Source: Wenzhouxiangellaceae bacterium
Lineage (GTDB): Bacteria > Pseudomonadota > Gammaproteobacteria > Xanthomonadales > Wenzhouxiangellaceae
Reading direction: 5' to 3'
NCBI GenBank assembly: GCA_018334995.1
Contig: JAGXKW010000006.1
Span: 1 to 64,000 of the forward strand
Length of the DNA: 64,000 nucleotides
The translations under genes and the position numbers were made by a program. Position 1 is the stretch's first letter. The number at the start of each line of letters is the position of its first letter. The notes below the pieces were generated by a model, which saw nothing but the letters and a program-made list of their open reading frames with translations, was not told the DNA's origin and searched no databases. This document shows positions 19,306-28,130 of this stretch, piece after piece.

Positions 19306-19394
19306 CGAAACAGGATAGCGAGGCGGGATGAAGAACGGGCGACCGCGTCGGGCCGCCCGATTCTTGATGCCGGTCCGGCGCGTTCCGGCCGGAC

Positions 19395-21482
19395 TCAGAA
19401 GCGCACGCGCACGCCGCCGGTGACATTCAGCCCTGGACGGGGCGCGAAGTCCTTGAGGAACGAGGTGTGCACGCGCTGGGTCTGGTCGAGCAGGTTGTCG
19501 CCCTTGACGAAGAATTCCACTTCGCTGCTGTCGACCACCAGCCGGTAGGCCAGGTTGGCGCTGAGCGCATCGTAGCCGCCCGTCCGGGTTTCGAACTCGG
19601 CCACCTCGTCGACCTCGAAGACCCGCTGATAATTGACGTTGGCGCGCAGGTTGCCGCGGTGCCAGTCGATGCCCGTGCCGATCCGGCCCGGCGACAGTCG
19701 CGGCACTTCGCCGTTGCCGGCCTTGAGGTCCGCCTCGACCGAATCGGCGAAGACGCGCCATTCCAGGTCGCCGACCGCGGTGTCTTCGAACAGGAGACTG
19801 GCCTGGGCTTCGGCGCCCCAGAAGTTGGCGTCGGCCTGGCTCCAGACCTGCACCGGCAGGTCGTCCTCGATTTCGCCGGTATCGGCCAGAAAGACGAAGT
19901 CGTCGATATTGTTGTAGAACAGGTCCAGGCGGACGTGGAAAACGCCGCTGTGCTTGTGGATGCCGAAATCGATGTTGTTGGACGTCTCCTTGCCCAGCAT
20001 CGGGTCGCCGATCTCGAACGCCTGGGTGGCGATGTGCGGGCCGTTGGCGAAAAGTTCTTCCTGCGTCGGGCTGCGCTCGGAGCGCTGCCAGTTCAGGCTG
20101 GTCTGCCAGTCCTCGTCGAGCCGCCACAGCGCACCGGCGCTGACCGATACCGAGCTGAAGTCGCGCCTGGCGATGCCGTCCATGCTCAGGCCGTCATCGA
20201 GGCGGACTTCGTCGTCCTGGTAGCGCAGGCCGGCCGAGAGCTTGAACGGGTCCAGGTCGAATTCCTCGACCAGGAACAGCCCGAGCGATTCGGTGGTCGC
20301 CGGCGGCACGAAGGCCTCGTCGCCGATGGCTTCGAGCTCGGTGTCCTCGTACTGCACGCCGAACACGCCGGACAGCCGCCCGACGGGCCGGTGGTGCGCC
20401 TCGGCGCGGAGTTCGGTGGCGTCGATGTTGAACGTGGTGCCGACTTCGTCGCCCTCGAACTCGATGTGCTGGTAGTCGTTGGTCACCAGCTTGAAGTTCA
20501 ACTCGTCGATGGCCGACACCGGCTGGTACAGGCCAGCCTTGAACTCGTAGCGCTCCTGTTCCAGCCCGATCGAGACGCTTTCTTCCTCTTCCTCGCCCGC
20601 GTGTTCGTCGTCGTGCGCTTCGTCGTGTTCGTCCGATTCTTCTTCGTGCGCGTGGCCGGCCCCGGGAATGCCGTAGTCGGTATCGAAGCGCTTGTAGGCC
20701 AGTCCCGCGAAGCCCCAGTCGCCGACCAGCGAGAATCCGACCGAGCCGCCTTCGCTCTCCTGCGCGCTGTTTTCGAGCCGGCCGCGGACCTGCTCTTCGC
20801 GCTCTTCTTCGTCGAGCTCGGCGAGCAACTCCGGGCTCAGCGCGAAGCCGGGAATCTCGTAGTCGTCGGTGTCGCGCTTGAAGCCGTCGAAATGAAACTG
20901 GAAGGCGCCGACGCCGCCGTCCAGGCGCGCGACGCCGGTGCGTTCGTCGGCAACGCTGTTGGCGCGCAGTTCAACCGCGCCGCCGAATTCCTGGCGCTGT
21001 TCGGGGATGCGGTTGTCGATCAGGTTGACCACGCCGGCGCTGGCGGTGGAGCCGTAGAGCAGGTTGGACGGCCCGCGCAGGATCTCGATGCGATCGACCA
21101 GCAGCGGCTCGGTCGAAACGGCGTGGTCGGGGCTGAGCGCCGAAGCGTCCAGCGAGTTCAGCCCGTCCTCGGTGATGCGGACCCGCGAACCGCCCAGGCC
21201 GCGGATGATCGGCCGGCCGGCGCCGGGACCGAAATAGGTGCTGTGAATCCCCGGTTCGGACTCCAGGGTCTCGCCCAGCGTGGCTTCCTTGCGGTCGTCC
21301 AGGTACTCGCCGGCCAGAATCTGTACCGGGCGGGTCGAATCCAGCGCGGTGCCGCCCTGCGGCAGAATGCGGACTTCCATCGCCTCGAGTTCGACGACTT
21401 CGGGGTCCTGGGCCACGACAGCGGCGAATGGGCCGGCGGCGACGGCCAGCGCAATGGCTTGGGTCAATGGTCTGAGATGCAT
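19395..21482 (-). CDS. TonB-dependent receptor with His/Asp/Glu-rich loop, probable zinc receptor (ZnuD-like)
   Basis: A 695-residue outer-membrane receptor with signal MHLRPLTQAIALAVAAGP and an AQ-type cleavage site. The plug carries ETLESEPGIHSTYFGPGAGR and IIRGLGGSRVRITEDG, and ends with EILRGPSNLLYGSTASAGV. An extracellular loop at about residues 273-300 is very rich in His, Asp and Glu (HAHEEESDEHDEAHDD), as in zinc-capturing ZnuD receptors. The C terminus is NVTGGVRVRF. A palindrome resembling a Zur box lies about 50-70 bp upstream of the start. Receptor plus operator plus metal-ligand loop favour zinc; copper or another divalent metal remains possible. ATG 21482 gives a complete signal peptide; the 48-residue upstream extension was rejected. 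Confidence 0.88.
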   Translation of the reverse strand: MHLRPLTQAIALAVAAGPFAAVVAQDPEVVELEAMEVRILPQGGTALDSTRPVQILAGEYLDDRKEATLGETLESEPGIHSTYFGPGAGRPIIRGLGGSRVRITEDGLNSLDASALSPDHAVSTEPLLVDRIEILRGPSNLLYGSTASAGVVNLIDNRIPEQRQEFGGAVELRANSVADERTGVARLDGGVGAFQFHFDGFKRDTDDYEIPGFALSPELLAELDEEEREEQVRGRLENSAQESEGGSVGFSLVGDWGFAGLAYKRFDTDYGIPGAGHAHEEESDEHDEAHDDEHAGEEEEESVSIGLEQERYEFKAGLYQPVSAIDELNFKLVTNDYQHIEFEGDEVGTTFNIDATELRAEAHHRPVGRLSGVFGVQYEDTELEAIGDEAFVPPATTESLGLFLVEEFDLDPFKLSAGLRYQDDEVRLDDGLSMDGIARRDFSSVSVSAGALWRLDEDWQTSLNWQRSERSPTQEELFANGPHIATQAFEIGDPMLGKETSNNIDFGIHKHSGVFHVRLDLFYNNIDDFVFLADTGEIEDDLPVQVWSQADANFWGAEAQASLLFEDTAVGDLEWRVFADSVEADLKAGNGEVPRLSPGRIGTGIDWHRGNLRANVNYQRVFEVDEVAEFETRTGGYDALSANLAYRLVVDSSEVEFFVKGDNLLDQTQRVHTSFLKDFAPRPGLNVTGGVRVRF

Positions 21483-21532
21483 GTCTTGTTGGTCCTTTGC
21501 TCGGATACGATGCTTGGATTCGGCAGAAGAAC

Positions 21533-21550
21533 GTAATGTTATAACATTCA
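21533..21550 (-). promoter_or_regulatory. candidate Zur (zinc uptake regulator) operator
   Basis: GTAATGTTATAACATTCA contains the perfect 14-bp palindrome AATGTTATAACATT (21535-21548). It matches the short Zur-box form known in alphaproteobacteria (RTAATGTNATAACATTAC type) and the half-sites of the enteric box. It lies 51-68 bp upstream of the zinc-type receptor start and in the same spacer as the divergent msrB promoter. Zur itself is not in the window. Confidence 0.68.
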
Positions 21551-21681
21551 ATATGGCCGTGCAATGCAATTCTCGGCCGTCGCGCTTCGGGACGCACCGA
21601 CCGACTGCGAGGGGCCGTGCGCTCACGCGTTCTGGACGCGCGATGCGCCATCCTCAGATACGAAGCAAACGAGGCAATCGA

Positions 21682-22212
21682 ATGAAACGCAGAGATATTG
21701 CGATCGGTATCGGACTGGGTGCGCTGGGCGGCGGCATGATCTTGCGCGCGGTCGCCGACGAGCGGCCCGATTCGACCCGATTGCAGAACGAGGACGACAT
21801 GAGCAGCAAGACTATCGAAGAATGGAAGCGGATCCTGCCCAGGGAACGCTTCGACATCCTGTTTCGCGATAAGACGGAGCCGGCCGGGTCCAGCCCCCTG
21901 AACGACGAAAAGCGCGGCGGCACCTACATTTGCGCGGCCTGTTACCAGCCGCTGTTTTCCAGCGACGACAAGTTCGATTCGGGCACCGGCTGGCCGAGCT
22001 TCACCCGGCCGATCAGCGACGAGGCCATCGACACCAAGAAGGATTTCAAGCTGATCTGGCCGCGCACCGAATACCACTGCTCCAACTGCGGCGGCCACCA
22101 GGGCCACGTGTTCGACGACGGCCCGGAACCGACCGGCCAGCGCTGGTGCAACAACGGCCTGGCGCTGGAATTCGTGGCCGAGGGTGAGGAGCTGCCGGAG
22201 CTTCGCGCGTGA
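21682..22212 (+). CDS. msrB: exported peptide-methionine (R)-S-oxide reductase
   Basis: A 176-residue MsrB that repairs methionine-R-sulfoxide. It has an N-terminal signal or anchor (MKRRDIAIGIGLGALGGG, RR-containing and Tat-like), so it acts outside the cytoplasm, unlike classical cytosolic MsrB. The core includes zinc cysteines in CAACYQ and CSNCGGHQG, the substrate motif GTGWPSFTRP and catalytic Cys in GQRWCNNGLALEF. ATG 21682 is preceded by GAGG. Its stop TGA overlaps the ATG of msrA by one base, so the pair is translationally coupled. Confidence 0.92.
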   Translation: MKRRDIAIGIGLGALGGGMILRAVADERPDSTRLQNEDDMSSKTIEEWKRILPRERFDILFRDKTEPAGSSPLNDEKRGGTYICAACYQPLFSSDDKFDSGTGWPSFTRPISDEAIDTKKDFKLIWPRTEYHCSNCGGHQGHVFDDGPEPTGQRWCNNGLALEFVAEGEELPELRA

Positions 22213-22799
22213 TGCGGGCAATCGGCTTGATCGCCATGCTGGCAATCGGCGCCGTTTCGTCCGCCGCGGCCGACGACACGCGTGTGGCCACCTTCGGCGG
22301 GGGCTGCTTCTGGTGCATGGAGCCGCCGTACGACGAACTCGACGGCGTCGTTTCCACCACCTCCGGCTACATGGGCGGCGACGTCGACGATCCGAGTTAC
22401 GAGCAGGTCACGCGCGGCGGCACCGGCCACGTGGAGGTCGTCCAGGTCGAATACGACCCGGAAATCGTCGATTACTCCAAACTGCTCGAGATCTACTGGC
22501 GCAACGTCGATCCGCTGACCGACAATCGCCAGTTCTGCGATGCCGGGGAAAGCTACCGCCCGGTGATCTTCGCCCACGGCGAGCGACAGGAAGCGCTCGC
22601 CCGGGCGTCGAAGCAGGCGTTGATCGAGTCCGGTCGCTTCGAGCGTCCGATCATCGTGCCGGTCGAGCCGGCGAAGGAGTTCTGGCCGGCCGAGCAATAC
22701 CACCAGGACTACTACCGCAAGAATCCGGTGCGCTACAAGTACTACCGCTGGCGCTGCGGTCGCGAGCAGCGCCTGGAAGAGCTCTGGGGCGAGTCCTGA
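22212..22799 (+). CDS. msrA: exported peptide-methionine (S)-S-oxide reductase
   Basis: A 195-residue MsrA with a Sec signal (MRAIGLIAMLAIGAVSSAAA). The catalytic motif is ATFGGGCFWCMEPPYDELDG, with Cys in GCFWC; the substrate pocket residues GYMGGDVDDPSYEQV and HQDYYRKNPVRYKYY are present. A GTG at 22209 could start translation one codon earlier. With msrB it makes a complete R/S methionine-sulfoxide repair pair located in the periplasm or on the membrane, which needs an electron donor that is not encoded in the window. A perfect intrinsic terminator follows. Confidence 0.92.
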   Translation: MRAIGLIAMLAIGAVSSAAADDTRVATFGGGCFWCMEPPYDELDGVVSTTSGYMGGDVDDPSYEQVTRGGTGHVEVVQVEYDPEIVDYSKLLEIYWRNVDPLTDNRQFCDAGESYRPVIFAHGERQEALARASKQALIESGRFERPIIVPVEPAKEFWPAEQYHQDYYRKNPVRYKYYRWRCGREQRLEELWGES

Positions 22800-22851
22800 T
22801 TTCATCACCCCGCGCTTGTCGGGGCGCGGCAGCGTTCGCGGCAATCGAATC

Positions 22852-22875
22852 AACCCGGCTCCGGCCGGGTTTTTT
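22852..22875 (+). terminator. intrinsic terminator of msrBA
   Basis: AACCCGGC (22852-22859), loop TCCG, then GCCGGGTT (22864-22871), followed by a T tract to 22875. It is a textbook 8-bp stem and U run. Confidence 0.88.
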
Positions 22876-22973
22876 CGTCTTCGGAATACCTGGATGCAAT
22901 CGCGGTCTTTGTATTCGCTCCGTGTTGTCCGGTCTGGTTCATTGATGCATGTTAAATGCTAAATTAGGCAAAG

Positions 22974-22987
22974 TTGATATTTGTCAA
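22974..22987 (+). promoter_or_regulatory. candidate FNR/Anr/Dnr binding site
   Basis: TTGATATTTGTCAA fits the FNR consensus TTGAT-N4-ATCAA with one substitution (G for A in the second half). Its centre (about 22980) would place a -41.5-activated transcript start near 23022, 47 bases before the octaheme cytochrome gene. That is the ideal class II arrangement for activation under oxygen limitation. The regulator is not in the window. Confidence 0.65.
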
Positions 22988-23068
22988 TCCGGTGCCGTGC
23001 CGGCTATTCGATAATTGCAGCCGCCCTTGAAGGGAACCTGTCCATCTGTTGCAGGCAAAGGAGCTGCC

Positions 23069-24664
23069 ATGAGCCACATCATCGACGAGAACGCCCCACC
23101 CGCACCGCATCCGAAGGCGCCCGCACTGCTGATCGGCCTGTTCGTTTCGACATTTCTGCTGCTTCCGATACTGGCTTCGGCCAGCGATTCCGGAAGCGGC
23201 GGTTACATGTTGCCCCAGGCCGAGATCGAGCAGTTCGCCCAGCAAGCCGAAGAAAACGGCGTCGACATCCACGAGCAGGTCTTCGGCGAGCAGCCGTACG
23301 AGGGTACCGCCGACTGTCTGCGCTGCCATGAATCCGAGGGCACCGAAATGCTCGATACCGGCCACTTCAAATGGGCCGGCAAGGTCGAGAACATCGACGG
23401 CCTGGAAGGCATGACCCTGGGCAAGCGCGACCTGATCAACAACTTCTGCGTTGCGGTCGACACCAACGAGGCACGCTGCACGCAGTGCCACGTCGGTTAC
23501 GGCTACGACGACAAGAACTACGATTTCACCAATCCCGAAAACGTCGACTGCCTCGTGTGCCACGACCAGTCCGGAACCTACAAGAAGGCCAAGAAAACGG
23601 CCGGCCTTCCGGACCCGAGCGTGGACCTCAATCGGGTGGCGATGAGCATCGAAGCCGGATCGAAGCCGAAGCGCAAGAACTGCGTCGGTTGCCACGCGTT
23701 TGCCGGCGGCGGCGACAACGTCAAGCACGGCGACATTTCCACCGCCATGCTCGATCCGAGCCGGGACCATGACGTGCACATGGGCGTCGACGGCGCCAAC
23801 TTCTCCTGCGTCGAGTGCCATGCCGCCAATCACGACCCGAAGACCGGTGCGGTCAACCACGGCATCGCCGGCCAGGAGCTGCATTCGGTGCACGAGGGCG
23901 AGATGCGGCAATGCACTGACTGCCACGGCAGCCAGGAAGTCGTCCACCGCGGCACGCCGGTGGAGAACACACTGTTTTTCGACGACTGGCACGAGCGGCT
24001 GGCCTGCGAGACCTGCCATATCCCGGCAATCGCCAAGGAAGTGTCGACCAAGACCGAATGGTACTGGTCCGATGCCGGCCAGGACATCAGCCCGATTCCG
24101 ATCGATCCCGATGGAGGCCGCCCCGCATACGACAAGAAGAAAGGCTCGTTCAATTGGGAACTCGACGTCCGGCCTGTGCTCCGCTGGTACAACGGCAAGT
24201 GGGACCGCAAGGTGGTCGGCGTGACCGACGGCTACGACGAGGTGCCGATTCCGCTGGCGACGCCGCTCGGCGACCGCAGCGATCCCGACGCGATGATCCG
24301 GCCGTTCAAGCTGATGGTCGGCGACCAGCCGGTGGACACGGCCAACAAGATCGTGATGGTGCCGCACCTGTTCGGCAAGAAGACCGGCCCGAACCCGTAC
24401 TGGGGCAAGTTCGACTGGAATCTTGCGCTCGAAGACGGCGCGCTGTATACCGGCCAGCCCTATAGCGGCGAATTCGGTTTCGTCGATACGACGATGCTCC
24501 TGACCGTCAACCACCAGATCGCGCCGGCCGAAGACGCGTTGGGGCAGGGCGGTATCGTCGACGGCTGCATGGACTGCCACGACCCGGGCGGCGAATACGT
24601 CGATTGGGAAGAACTGGGCTGGACCGGAGATCCGCTCAGGGGCGGTACCCATTCACCCGAATGA
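23069..24664 (+). CDS. octaheme c-type cytochrome, tetrathionate reductase family (OTR-like)
   Basis: A 531-residue multihaem cytochrome with exactly eight CxxCH motifs (CLRCH, CTQCH, CLVCH, CVGCH, CVECH, CTDCH, CETCH, CMDCH). Heme number, spacing and length place it in the octaheme tetrathionate reductase family known from Shewanella, whose members can reduce tetrathionate, hydroxylamine or nitrite in vitro and whose active heme has a Lys ligand. ATG 23069 has an ideal AAGGAG six bases upstream. The N terminus is a signal or uncleaved anchor (LLIGLFVSTFLLLPILAS), so it works in the periplasm. No dedicated quinol dehydrogenase is adjacent. An FNR-like box upstream and a strong terminator downstream define a single-gene unit. 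Confidence 0.92.
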   Translation: MSHIIDENAPPAPHPKAPALLIGLFVSTFLLLPILASASDSGSGGYMLPQAEIEQFAQQAEENGVDIHEQVFGEQPYEGTADCLRCHESEGTEMLDTGHFKWAGKVENIDGLEGMTLGKRDLINNFCVAVDTNEARCTQCHVGYGYDDKNYDFTNPENVDCLVCHDQSGTYKKAKKTAGLPDPSVDLNRVAMSIEAGSKPKRKNCVGCHAFAGGGDNVKHGDISTAMLDPSRDHDVHMGVDGANFSCVECHAANHDPKTGAVNHGIAGQELHSVHEGEMRQCTDCHGSQEVVHRGTPVENTLFFDDWHERLACETCHIPAIAKEVSTKTEWYWSDAGQDISPIPIDPDGGRPAYDKKKGSFNWELDVRPVLRWYNGKWDRKVVGVTDGYDEVPIPLATPLGDRSDPDAMIRPFKLMVGDQPVDTANKIVMVPHLFGKKTGPNPYWGKFDWNLALEDGALYTGQPYSGEFGFVDTTMLLTVNHQIAPAEDALGQGGIVDGCMDCHDPGGEYVDWEELGWTGDPLRGGTHSPE

Positions 24665-24731
24665 TGAGGTAGTCGTCGTCTGCCTTCTCCCGGCATGATC
24701 CCGCCGCGAAGACGACGACATGGCATGGAAA

Positions 24732-24760
24732 GCCCGGGCGCCAGTCGCCCGGGTTTTCTT
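24732..24760 (+). terminator. intrinsic terminator after octaheme cytochrome gene
   Basis: CCCGGGCG (24733-24740), loop CCAGT, CGCCCGGG (24746-24753), then TTTTCTT. It ends the cytochrome transcript and, as the 3' end of the halogenase gene on the other strand lies only about 50 bp away, may act on both. Confidence 0.85.
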
Positions 24761-24813
24761 TTACAAGCTGCGGCTACCGACAAGCGCGCTCGCATTCATG
24801 GTCGGCATACACC

Positions 24814-26325
24814 TCAAGCCGATTTGGCCGACCGGCCGGCGCCGGGCGCGGGGGATTGGCAGTATTGCGTCAGGAACCGATCATGTGCGGGTACCTTTCG
24901 AACGCGCTCGGCAATGTCTTTCCCGACGCGCGAAATCATCGCTTTCAGCTGCCCTTCGTCCAGCGTATCCACGACCGGGTGATAGCTTTCCGGCAGAACG
25001 CTCTGACCCACCAGGACCGCGGTCCAGGAAACTTCGGAAAACAGTTCGTCGCCATCACGGAACACATGTCCCTTGCGCGAGAAAAGCTCGATTCTGTGGC
25101 GCAGTGAATCCGGCACTTCCATTTCGCGGCAATCGATCCAGTAGTCGGCATCGGTGCGCCGGTTGGCGTGGTAATGGAGGATGATGAAGTCGCGGATATA
25201 CTCGATTTCGGCCTTGGTCTCGCGATTGTATTGCGCGACCTCGGCCGGCTCGATGCGCTCGCGCGGGAACATCTTGATCAGGCGGATGATGCTGTTCTGG
25301 ATCAAGTGGATGCTGGTCGATTCGAGCGGCTCCAGAAATCCGCTGGCCAGCCCCAGCGCCACGCAGTTGCGGTTCCATTGCTTCAGGCGCCGGCCGGTCC
25401 GGAAACGCAGCGTCCTGGGGTCGGTGATCGGCTGACCCTCGAGGTTGTCGAGGAGCGTTTTCGCGGCCGCGTCTTCATCCATGTAGTCGCTGCAATACAC
25501 CAGCCCGTTGCCGACCCGGTGCTGGAGAGGGATCTTCCACTGCCAGCCGCAGCGGCGCGCCGTCGAGCGCGTATACGGTGGTGCCGGACCCGTCGATTCG
25601 GTCTGGACCGCGATGGCCCGGTCGCTGCGCAGCCAGTGCGACCAGTCTTCCCAGCCGGTATCCAGTGCCTGCTCGATCAGCAGTCCGCGAAAACCGCTGC
25701 AGTCGATGAACAACTCGCCGGGCACCGCGGTCCCGTCTTCCAGGATCACCGATTCGATGAAGCCGGATCCCGGGTGCTGCACGACTTCGACGACCTTGCC
25801 TTCGCGACGGGTCACGCCCATCTGTTCGCCGAGCCGGCGCAACAGCGCCGCATAGCCGGCGGCATCGAAATGATAGGCATAATTGGGTTTTCTGCCGCCG
25901 GTGTCGCCGAATCGATTCGCGCGCGCAAGCGCCGCCTCGAGGCTGAAATCGTCGAGCGCGGCAGTCTCGCCGAGTTGCCTGGCCCGCAGCCAGTAGTGGT
26001 GGAATCGAGCGGCCCAGTTATCCACGCCGTGCGGGGCAAACGGATGAAAGTAGCGTTCACCCAGCGCACCCCAGTTCTCGAATTCAATCCCCAGCTTGAA
26101 CGTACCGTTGACCTCGCGCAGGAAACCCGCCTCGTCGAGTTCGAGCAGAAGATTGAAGTTCCTGATCTGCGGTATCGTGGCCTCGCCGACGCCGACCGTG
26201 CCGATTGCATCGGATTCGATCAGCGTCACGTCCAGCGCGCGCCCGAAGGTCTTGGCCAGCGCGGCCGCCGCCATCCAGCCCGCGGTGCCGCCGCCGACGA
26301 TCACGACTTTGCGGATATTGCTCAT
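24814..26325 (-). CDS. flavin-dependent tryptophan halogenase family protein (halogenase 1)
   Basis: A 503-residue FAD monooxygenase of the tryptophan halogenase family (PF04820). All family hallmarks are present: FAD loop GGGTAG (11-16), catalytic Lys77 in GTFKLGIEF, WQWKIP (261-266), the motif that keeps these enzymes from acting as plain monooxygenases, and active-site Glu335 in EPLESTSIH. The product and substrate are unknown; homologues next to TonB receptors in Caulobacter and Xanthomonas groups (e.g. BrvH-type) halogenate free indole in vitro. It is the last gene of the row receptor-halogenase 2-SapC-cupin-halogenase 1, 28 bp after the cupin gene. A separate reductase (FADH2 supply) is not seen nearby. 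Confidence 0.9.
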   Translation of the reverse strand: MSNIRKVVIVGGGTAGWMAAAALAKTFGRALDVTLIESDAIGTVGVGEATIPQIRNFNLLLELDEAGFLREVNGTFKLGIEFENWGALGERYFHPFAPHGVDNWAARFHHYWLRARQLGETAALDDFSLEAALARANRFGDTGGRKPNYAYHFDAAGYAALLRRLGEQMGVTRREGKVVEVVQHPGSGFIESVILEDGTAVPGELFIDCSGFRGLLIEQALDTGWEDWSHWLRSDRAIAVQTESTGPAPPYTRSTARRCGWQWKIPLQHRVGNGLVYCSDYMDEDAAAKTLLDNLEGQPITDPRTLRFRTGRRLKQWNRNCVALGLASGFLEPLESTSIHLIQNSIIRLIKMFPRERIEPAEVAQYNRETKAEIEYIRDFIILHYHANRRTDADYWIDCREMEVPDSLRHRIELFSRKGHVFRDGDELFSEVSWTAVLVGQSVLPESYHPVVDTLDEGQLKAMISRVGKDIAERVRKVPAHDRFLTQYCQSPAPGAGRSAKSA

Positions 26326-26353
26326 TGATGTTCCCTTTTCAATGAAGTCACCT

Positions 26354-27364
26354 TCAGCGGTTGAGCCTGTTTCTCAGGAGCATGCGCCACTGTCGAATCA
26401 GGTCGTCGTCCGGCTCGCCGAGAATCCCGCGGCTGTGCTCCGGAATATGGTCCAGGCCATCTTCGGGCGGATCGAATACGTAGTGCTCGAACAGACACCG
26501 CCAGGCCTCGCGCTGGCGCGCCGGAAGATGGCGCAGGTTCACCAGGGCGTGCATCAGCGCATCGCCGGGCGCACCCATGTGTTCGGCGGTATCGCGCCAC
26601 CAGTGATTGATGAGGACATTCAACGGCGACAGGGCATTGACCTGGTGCCACCACATGCTGGGGATGTAGATGGCGTCCCCGGGTTCGAGCTCGGCCCATC
26701 GCGACCGCTCCAGCGCATCGGCGTAGCGCGGAAATTTTTCGAAGTCCGGATCGTCCGGATCGACCAGGCTGACCTGCTGTCCGGCCGGCGTCAGGTCGAT
26801 CGGGCCCAGGTAGAGATTGGCGAGCTGGTCGGGCGGGAACAAGGTGAACTGCCGGACCCCGGCGCACACGCAGGCGATATTGTCCATTACGTCGTGATGC
26901 GCGGCCACCCTGGAGCGATTGCCGATCCATATTCGCACCGTCGCCGCCAGTTCGCCGGTCGGCAGGCTGTTGTCGGGCTTCACGCCGGGCAGGCAATGAT
27001 CCAGCGCCATGGACCCCATGTAGACGGTCGGGGCAGGCGATTGATCGGCCGCTTCCCGGATGCGCGACAGCACCTCGTCCAGGCGCGACCTGACCTGCTG
27101 AAAATTGAGCCCCGAGATGTCATCGTTGTAAAAGATCCTGCCGTCGGCGTCCGAAGGCCCCAGGAACGCGGTGACCGGCGCACCCTCGTAATGAGACAGC
27201 AGGTAGCGCTCTATTTCGGCACGATCGTCCGCGGCCTCGACCAGCGGCCAGCGTGAGCACAGGCCCCGAAAAACCACCGGTTCCGGTTGGCCGTTGGTGG
27301 CAGCCAGGACCTGGTCTGGATCTGCGTCTTCGACCACGGCGATCTTGCTGCCGTATCGGCTCAT
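26354..27364 (-). CDS. JmjC-like cupin protein (Cupin_8), putative Fe(II)/2-oxoglutarate hydroxylase
   Basis: A 336-residue protein of the Cupin_8/JmjC-like family (PF13621). The iron triad is intact: H156-x-D158 in AAHHDVMDN and distal H240 in IPSMWWHQVNAL; the 2-oxoglutarate-type strand RQFTLFPPDQ lies between. Related enzymes hydroxylate protein or peptide side chains. It overlaps the SapC gene by four bases (ATGA), so they are coupled, and is followed by a halogenase gene. This tight arrangement suggests the enzymes act on a shared target. Neither 2-oxoglutarate use nor the target is shown by sequence alone. Confidence 0.87.
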   Translation of the reverse strand: MSRYGSKIAVVEDADPDQVLAATNGQPEPVVFRGLCSRWPLVEAADDRAEIERYLLSHYEGAPVTAFLGPSDADGRIFYNDDISGLNFQQVRSRLDEVLSRIREAADQSPAPTVYMGSMALDHCLPGVKPDNSLPTGELAATVRIWIGNRSRVAAHHDVMDNIACVCAGVRQFTLFPPDQLANLYLGPIDLTPAGQQVSLVDPDDPDFEKFPRYADALERSRWAELEPGDAIYIPSMWWHQVNALSPLNVLINHWWRDTAEHMGAPGDALMHALVNLRHLPARQREAWRCLFEHYVFDPPEDGLDHIPEHSRGILGEPDDDLIRQWRMLLRNRLNR

Positions 27365-28098
27365 GAAGCGGCGGCCATCAGGGCGCGGTTCTTGCGCTGG
27401 ATCAGTTTCTCGAGATTCGGCTGCGAGGCCAGCATCATGTAGATGGCGTGCAGAAAGCCGTCTTTGTGCAGCGATTCGAGCGCGGCACCGTTCAGTGCGG
27501 CAAGGCGGGTTTCGTCGATCGTATGGAGTCCTTTCAACAGCTGGCTCGAGCCGTCTTCGAATTTCAGGTCCAGCGACACCGACTCGATCAATTCCATGCC
27601 CACGAGCGTTTGCGAAAACGGCGGGATGGCCTTGTGACCCTCATGAATGGCCATCAGGATCGAGGTCATGCGTTCCAGCCATTCGCTCTCGCCGCCATGC
27701 GGCAGAAACAGCGGCATGCCTTCCGACTCGCTTACGCTTGGATGATCGAGATCGATATGGACGACCGGCTCCTGCGTGGGCACGCCGTCGACGGTCTGTT
27801 CCTGGAAGCCGATCAGCAGTGGCTGGCGTTCCACGCTGTGCGGAAGGTAGTCGGCGTCCCAGCGTCCTTCGTGCAGGTACAGGTTTTCCCGGTCCGAGAA
27901 ACCGAATAGCGCAACGGGTTCGAAATGACCGGTTTCCCGGTTCTTGAACAGGAACAGCGGATATTCGTTCTGCAACACGAGCAATTCGTCGGGAAATACC
28001 CGCGCAATATTCGAGTCGTAGCCGTGGCCCGGGCGAAAGGTCGGTTTCACGCGGAGGTTCTTGTGCGAAACATTGTCCAGCAACACGTGGTTGGTCAT
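27361..28098 (-). CDS. SapC-like family protein
   Basis: A 245-residue soluble protein of the SapC family (PF07277). Family positions visible are FPDELLVLQNEYPLFLFKN near residue 34, GFSDRENLYLHEGRWDADYLP, GMPLFLPHG and the C-terminal HKDGFLHAIYMMLASQPNLEKLI. No signal peptide or catalytic motif is evident. Families of this name are repeatedly found beside TonB receptors, tryptophan halogenases and Cupin_8 proteins, but the biochemical role is unknown. The stop overlaps the cupin start; halogenase 2 lies 32 bp upstream. I infer a partner or targeting role for the halogenase-cupin set. Confidence 0.88.
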   Translation of the reverse strand: MTNHVLLDNVSHKNLRVKPTFRPGHGYDSNIARVFPDELLVLQNEYPLFLFKNRETGHFEPVALFGFSDRENLYLHEGRWDADYLPHSVERQPLLIGFQEQTVDGVPTQEPVVHIDLDHPSVSESEGMPLFLPHGGESEWLERMTSILMAIHEGHKAIPPFSQTLVGMELIESVSLDLKFEDGSSQLLKGLHTIDETRLAALNGAALESLHKDGFLHAIYMMLASQPNLEKLIQRKNRALMAAAS

Positions 28099-28130
28099 GG
28101 TGCTCTCCGGGAGAAATATGCGGCCGGCAT

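Noticed and set aside
19467-21536. 689-residue open frame opposite the zinc-type receptor
   Set aside because: Receptor signal, plug and barrel motifs are on the minus strand; the opposite frame contains only composition-biased strings.
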